Shown piece by piece: positions 5,142 to 6,540 of a DNA stretch of 6,540 nt. The stretch's first letter is position 1. Every line of letters begins with the position of its first letter. The DNA lies in NCBI GenBank assembly GCA_035259345.1, contig DATFWK010000004.1, positions 1 to 6,540 of the forward strand. The letters are read 5' to 3'. Under the pieces are notes generated by a model, which saw nothing but the letters and a program-made list of their open reading frames with translations, made no database searches and was not told the DNA's origin. This DNA comes from DATFWK01 sp035259345. Its GTDB lineage: Bacteria > Actinomycetota > Thermoleophilia > Miltoncostaeales > Miltoncostaeaceae. A program made the translations under genes and the position numbers.

Positions 5142-6540
5142 ATGACGTCGAGCGAGATCCTCTTCGGGCTGGGCCTCGTCCTCGTGCTGGCCGTGGGGTC
5201 GCAGCTCCTGGCCCGGCGCCTGCGCGTGCCGGCGATCGTCGTGCTCCTGCCGGCCGGGTTCATCGCCGGCATCGCCACCAGCGACGTGAACCCCGAGAAC
5301 CTCCTCGGGAGCCTGTACCAGCCATTCGTCAGCCTCGCGGTCGGCGTGATCCTGTTCGAGGCGGGGCTCGGGCTGTCGCTGCGCGAGGCGCCCGAGCGGG
5401 TGCGGCCGGTCGTGAGCCGCCTGGTCGCCGTCGGGATCGTCGTGACGTGCCTCGGCGTCGCCGGGACCGTGTCCCTCCTCTTCGACGTGAGCACCGGCGT
5501 CGCGTTCGTGATGGGGGCGATCCTGGTGGTCTCCGGGCCGACCGTGGTCCTGCCGCTGCTCGCCTTCATCCGCCCCGCCCGGCAGGTTCGATCGGCGCTG
5601 ACGTGGGAGGGCGTCCTCGTCGACCCGGTGGGCGCCATCTTCGGCGTGCTCGTGTTCCACGCGGTGAGCACCGGTGCAGGCGTGGGCGACTGGCACCCGG
5701 GGGTCTTCCTCTCCAGCGTCGCGGTCGGCGCCGCGGTCGGGGTCGCCGGTGCCGTCGTGTTGTGGGCGCTCCTCAGGGAGATCCACCGCAACGAGCCGCG
5801 CATGGCCGTCCTCGCGACGCTGATGGTGGTGATCGCGGCCGTCGTCGCGTCCGATCTGATCAGGGACGACGCCGGCCTCGTCGCCGCGACGGTGATGGGC
5901 GTCGCGCTGGGCAACCAGCATCTCCTGAAGGCCCAGCACCGGATCGACGTCAGCCTCGCGCGGGAGTTTCACGAGACGCTCGTCCAGCTGCTCATCGGAG
6001 TCCTCTTCGTGATGATCGCCGCCTCCGTTACGCCGGGTGAGGTCAGGTCCGTCCTCGCCGACGCCCTGGCCCTCGTCGCCGTCATGGTGCTGATCCTGCG
6101 GCCGCTCACCGTCGCGCTCGCCACCTGGCGGTCCGGCTTCACGGCGCGCGAGCGGGGCTTCATGGCGTGGATGGCCCCACGCGGGATCGTCGCCGGGGCG
6201 ACGGCGTCGGCGTTCGGCCTGGCGCTTCAGGCGGATGGGGTCGCCGGCTCGGCGGCCGTGCTCCCTACGGTGTTCATCGTCATCTTCGCGACCGTCGTCC
6301 TCTACGGCCTCACCGCCCCGCTCGTCGCGCGACGGCTGGGGGTCGCCGAGAAGCAGCGCAGGGTCGTGCTGATCGTGGGCGGCCATGAATGGGCCCGTGA
6401 GCTGGCGCTCGCCCTCGCGCGCTCGGGCGTCGCCGTGCGCATGTGGGTGGGCCGCCCCGACGACCGCGCGGCCGCGCAGGCCGCCGGCCTCGAGGCCGAC
6501 CAGGGGTGCATGGTGGTGGATGCCGTGAGCCGCGAGGCGG
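5142..6540 (+). CDS. CPA1/NhaP-type cation:proton antiporter with C-terminal TrkA-N/RCK-like domain, 3' end outside window
   Basis: An inner-membrane Na+ or K+/H+ exchanger for pH and cation homeostasis; 466 residues are visible and the frame is open at the window end. The membrane domain (about 5-400, PF00999-like) starts with ILFGLGLVLVLAVGSQLL and has GVILFEAGLGLSL, then the discontinuous-helix motif SGPTVVLPLL (131-140). WEGVLVDPVGA (155-165) carries Asp161 as the likely ion-binding acid. MAPRGIVAGA (344-353) carries the conserved Arg347. After RRLGVAEKQRR (about 397-407) comes VVLIVGGHEWARELALALARSGVAVRMWVG, a beta-alpha-beta start of a nucleotide-binding Rossmann/TrkA-N domain, as in NhaP-type antiporters with regulatory RCK modules. 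The bound nucleotide (NAD or other) cannot be told. The ATG at 5142 follows a TAGGCT box and lacks a Shine-Dalgarno. The ion preference is not determinable. Confidence 0.93.
   Translation, partial: MTSSEILFGLGLVLVLAVGSQLLARRLRVPAIVVLLPAGFIAGIATSDVNPENLLGSLYQPFVSLAVGVILFEAGLGLSLREAPERVRPVVSRLVAVGIVVTCLGVAGTVSLLFDVSTGVAFVMGAILVVSGPTVVLPLLAFIRPARQVRSALTWEGVLVDPVGAIFGVLVFHAVSTGAGVGDWHPGVFLSSVAVGAAVGVAGAVVLWALLREIHRNEPRMAVLATLMVVIAAVVASDLIRDDAGLVAATVMGVALGNQHLLKAQHRIDVSLAREFHETLVQLLIGVLFVMIAASVTPGEVRSVLADALALVAVMVLILRPLTVALATWRSGFTARERGFMAWMAPRGIVAGATASAFGLALQADGVAGSAAVLPTVFIVIFATVVLYGLTAPLVARRLGVAEKQRRVVLIVGGHEWARELALALARSGVAVRMWVGRPDDRAAAQAAGLEADQGCMVVDAVSREA

Noticed and set aside
5058..6386. 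442-codon minus-strand frame opposite the antiporter
   Set aside because: Composition is Asp/His/Glu/Arg-rich low complexity with no domain. The plus-strand frame there has clear antiporter motifs and membrane helices.

Overview
The window is a GC-rich (about 70% by eye) chromosomal stretch, densely coding on both strands. It suggests a high-GC actinobacterium. Three start codons with no Shine-Dalgarno sequence have TANNNT-type -10 elements just upstream, which is the usual form of leaderless actinobacterial genes. A deep lineage such as Thermoleophilia/Solirubrobacterales is an impression from style, not something the sequence proves. I see no mobile element, CRISPR array, rRNA or tRNA. All six genes belong to recognisable families.

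Layout. (1) Positions 1-2396, minus strand: an ECF sigma factor with a C-terminal SnoaL-like domain (SigG/TIGR02960 type) is followed 75 bp downstream by a DHA2-type 14-TM drug/proton antiporter whose C-terminus runs off the left edge. A 7-bp hairpin/operator-like repeat lies between them. (2) Positions 2397-2477: an 81-bp divergent control region with a leaderless -10 for the sigma gene, a 19-bp inverted repeat over its expected -35 region, and an 11-bp direct repeat leading into the next gene. (3) Positions 2478-3095, plus strand: a DJ-1/PfpI-family protein of the isonitrile-hydratase/GATase1-like type. (4) Positions 3096-3141: a convergent gap holding a strong hairpin. (5) Positions 3142-4107, minus strand: a secreted six-bladed beta-propeller with SMP-30-like ligand positions. 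(6) Positions 4108-4329: a divergent intergenic region with an A+T-rich island, a UUCG-capped hairpin in the propeller leader, an 8-bp inverted repeat and a -10-like box. (7) Positions 4330-5103, plus strand: a secreted alpha/beta-hydrolase with a full Ser-Asp-His triad. (8) Positions 5142-6540, plus strand, open at the right edge: a CPA1/NhaP-type cation:proton antiporter whose C-terminus enters a TrkA-N/RCK-like Rossmann domain.

How the genes may work together. The sigma factor and exporter look like a co-transcribed stress-response pair. The divergent PfpI-like gene shares their control region and may be co-regulated. The hydrolase and antiporter follow each other on the plus strand, but each carries its own copy of an identical 12-nt upstream element (CGGTAGGCTCGC) starting exactly 21 nt before its ATG. 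That exact repetition of sequence and spacing is the most distinctive signal in the window. No wholly new system is evident. The real points of interest are regulatory: leaderless promoter elements and inverted repeats at defined positions.
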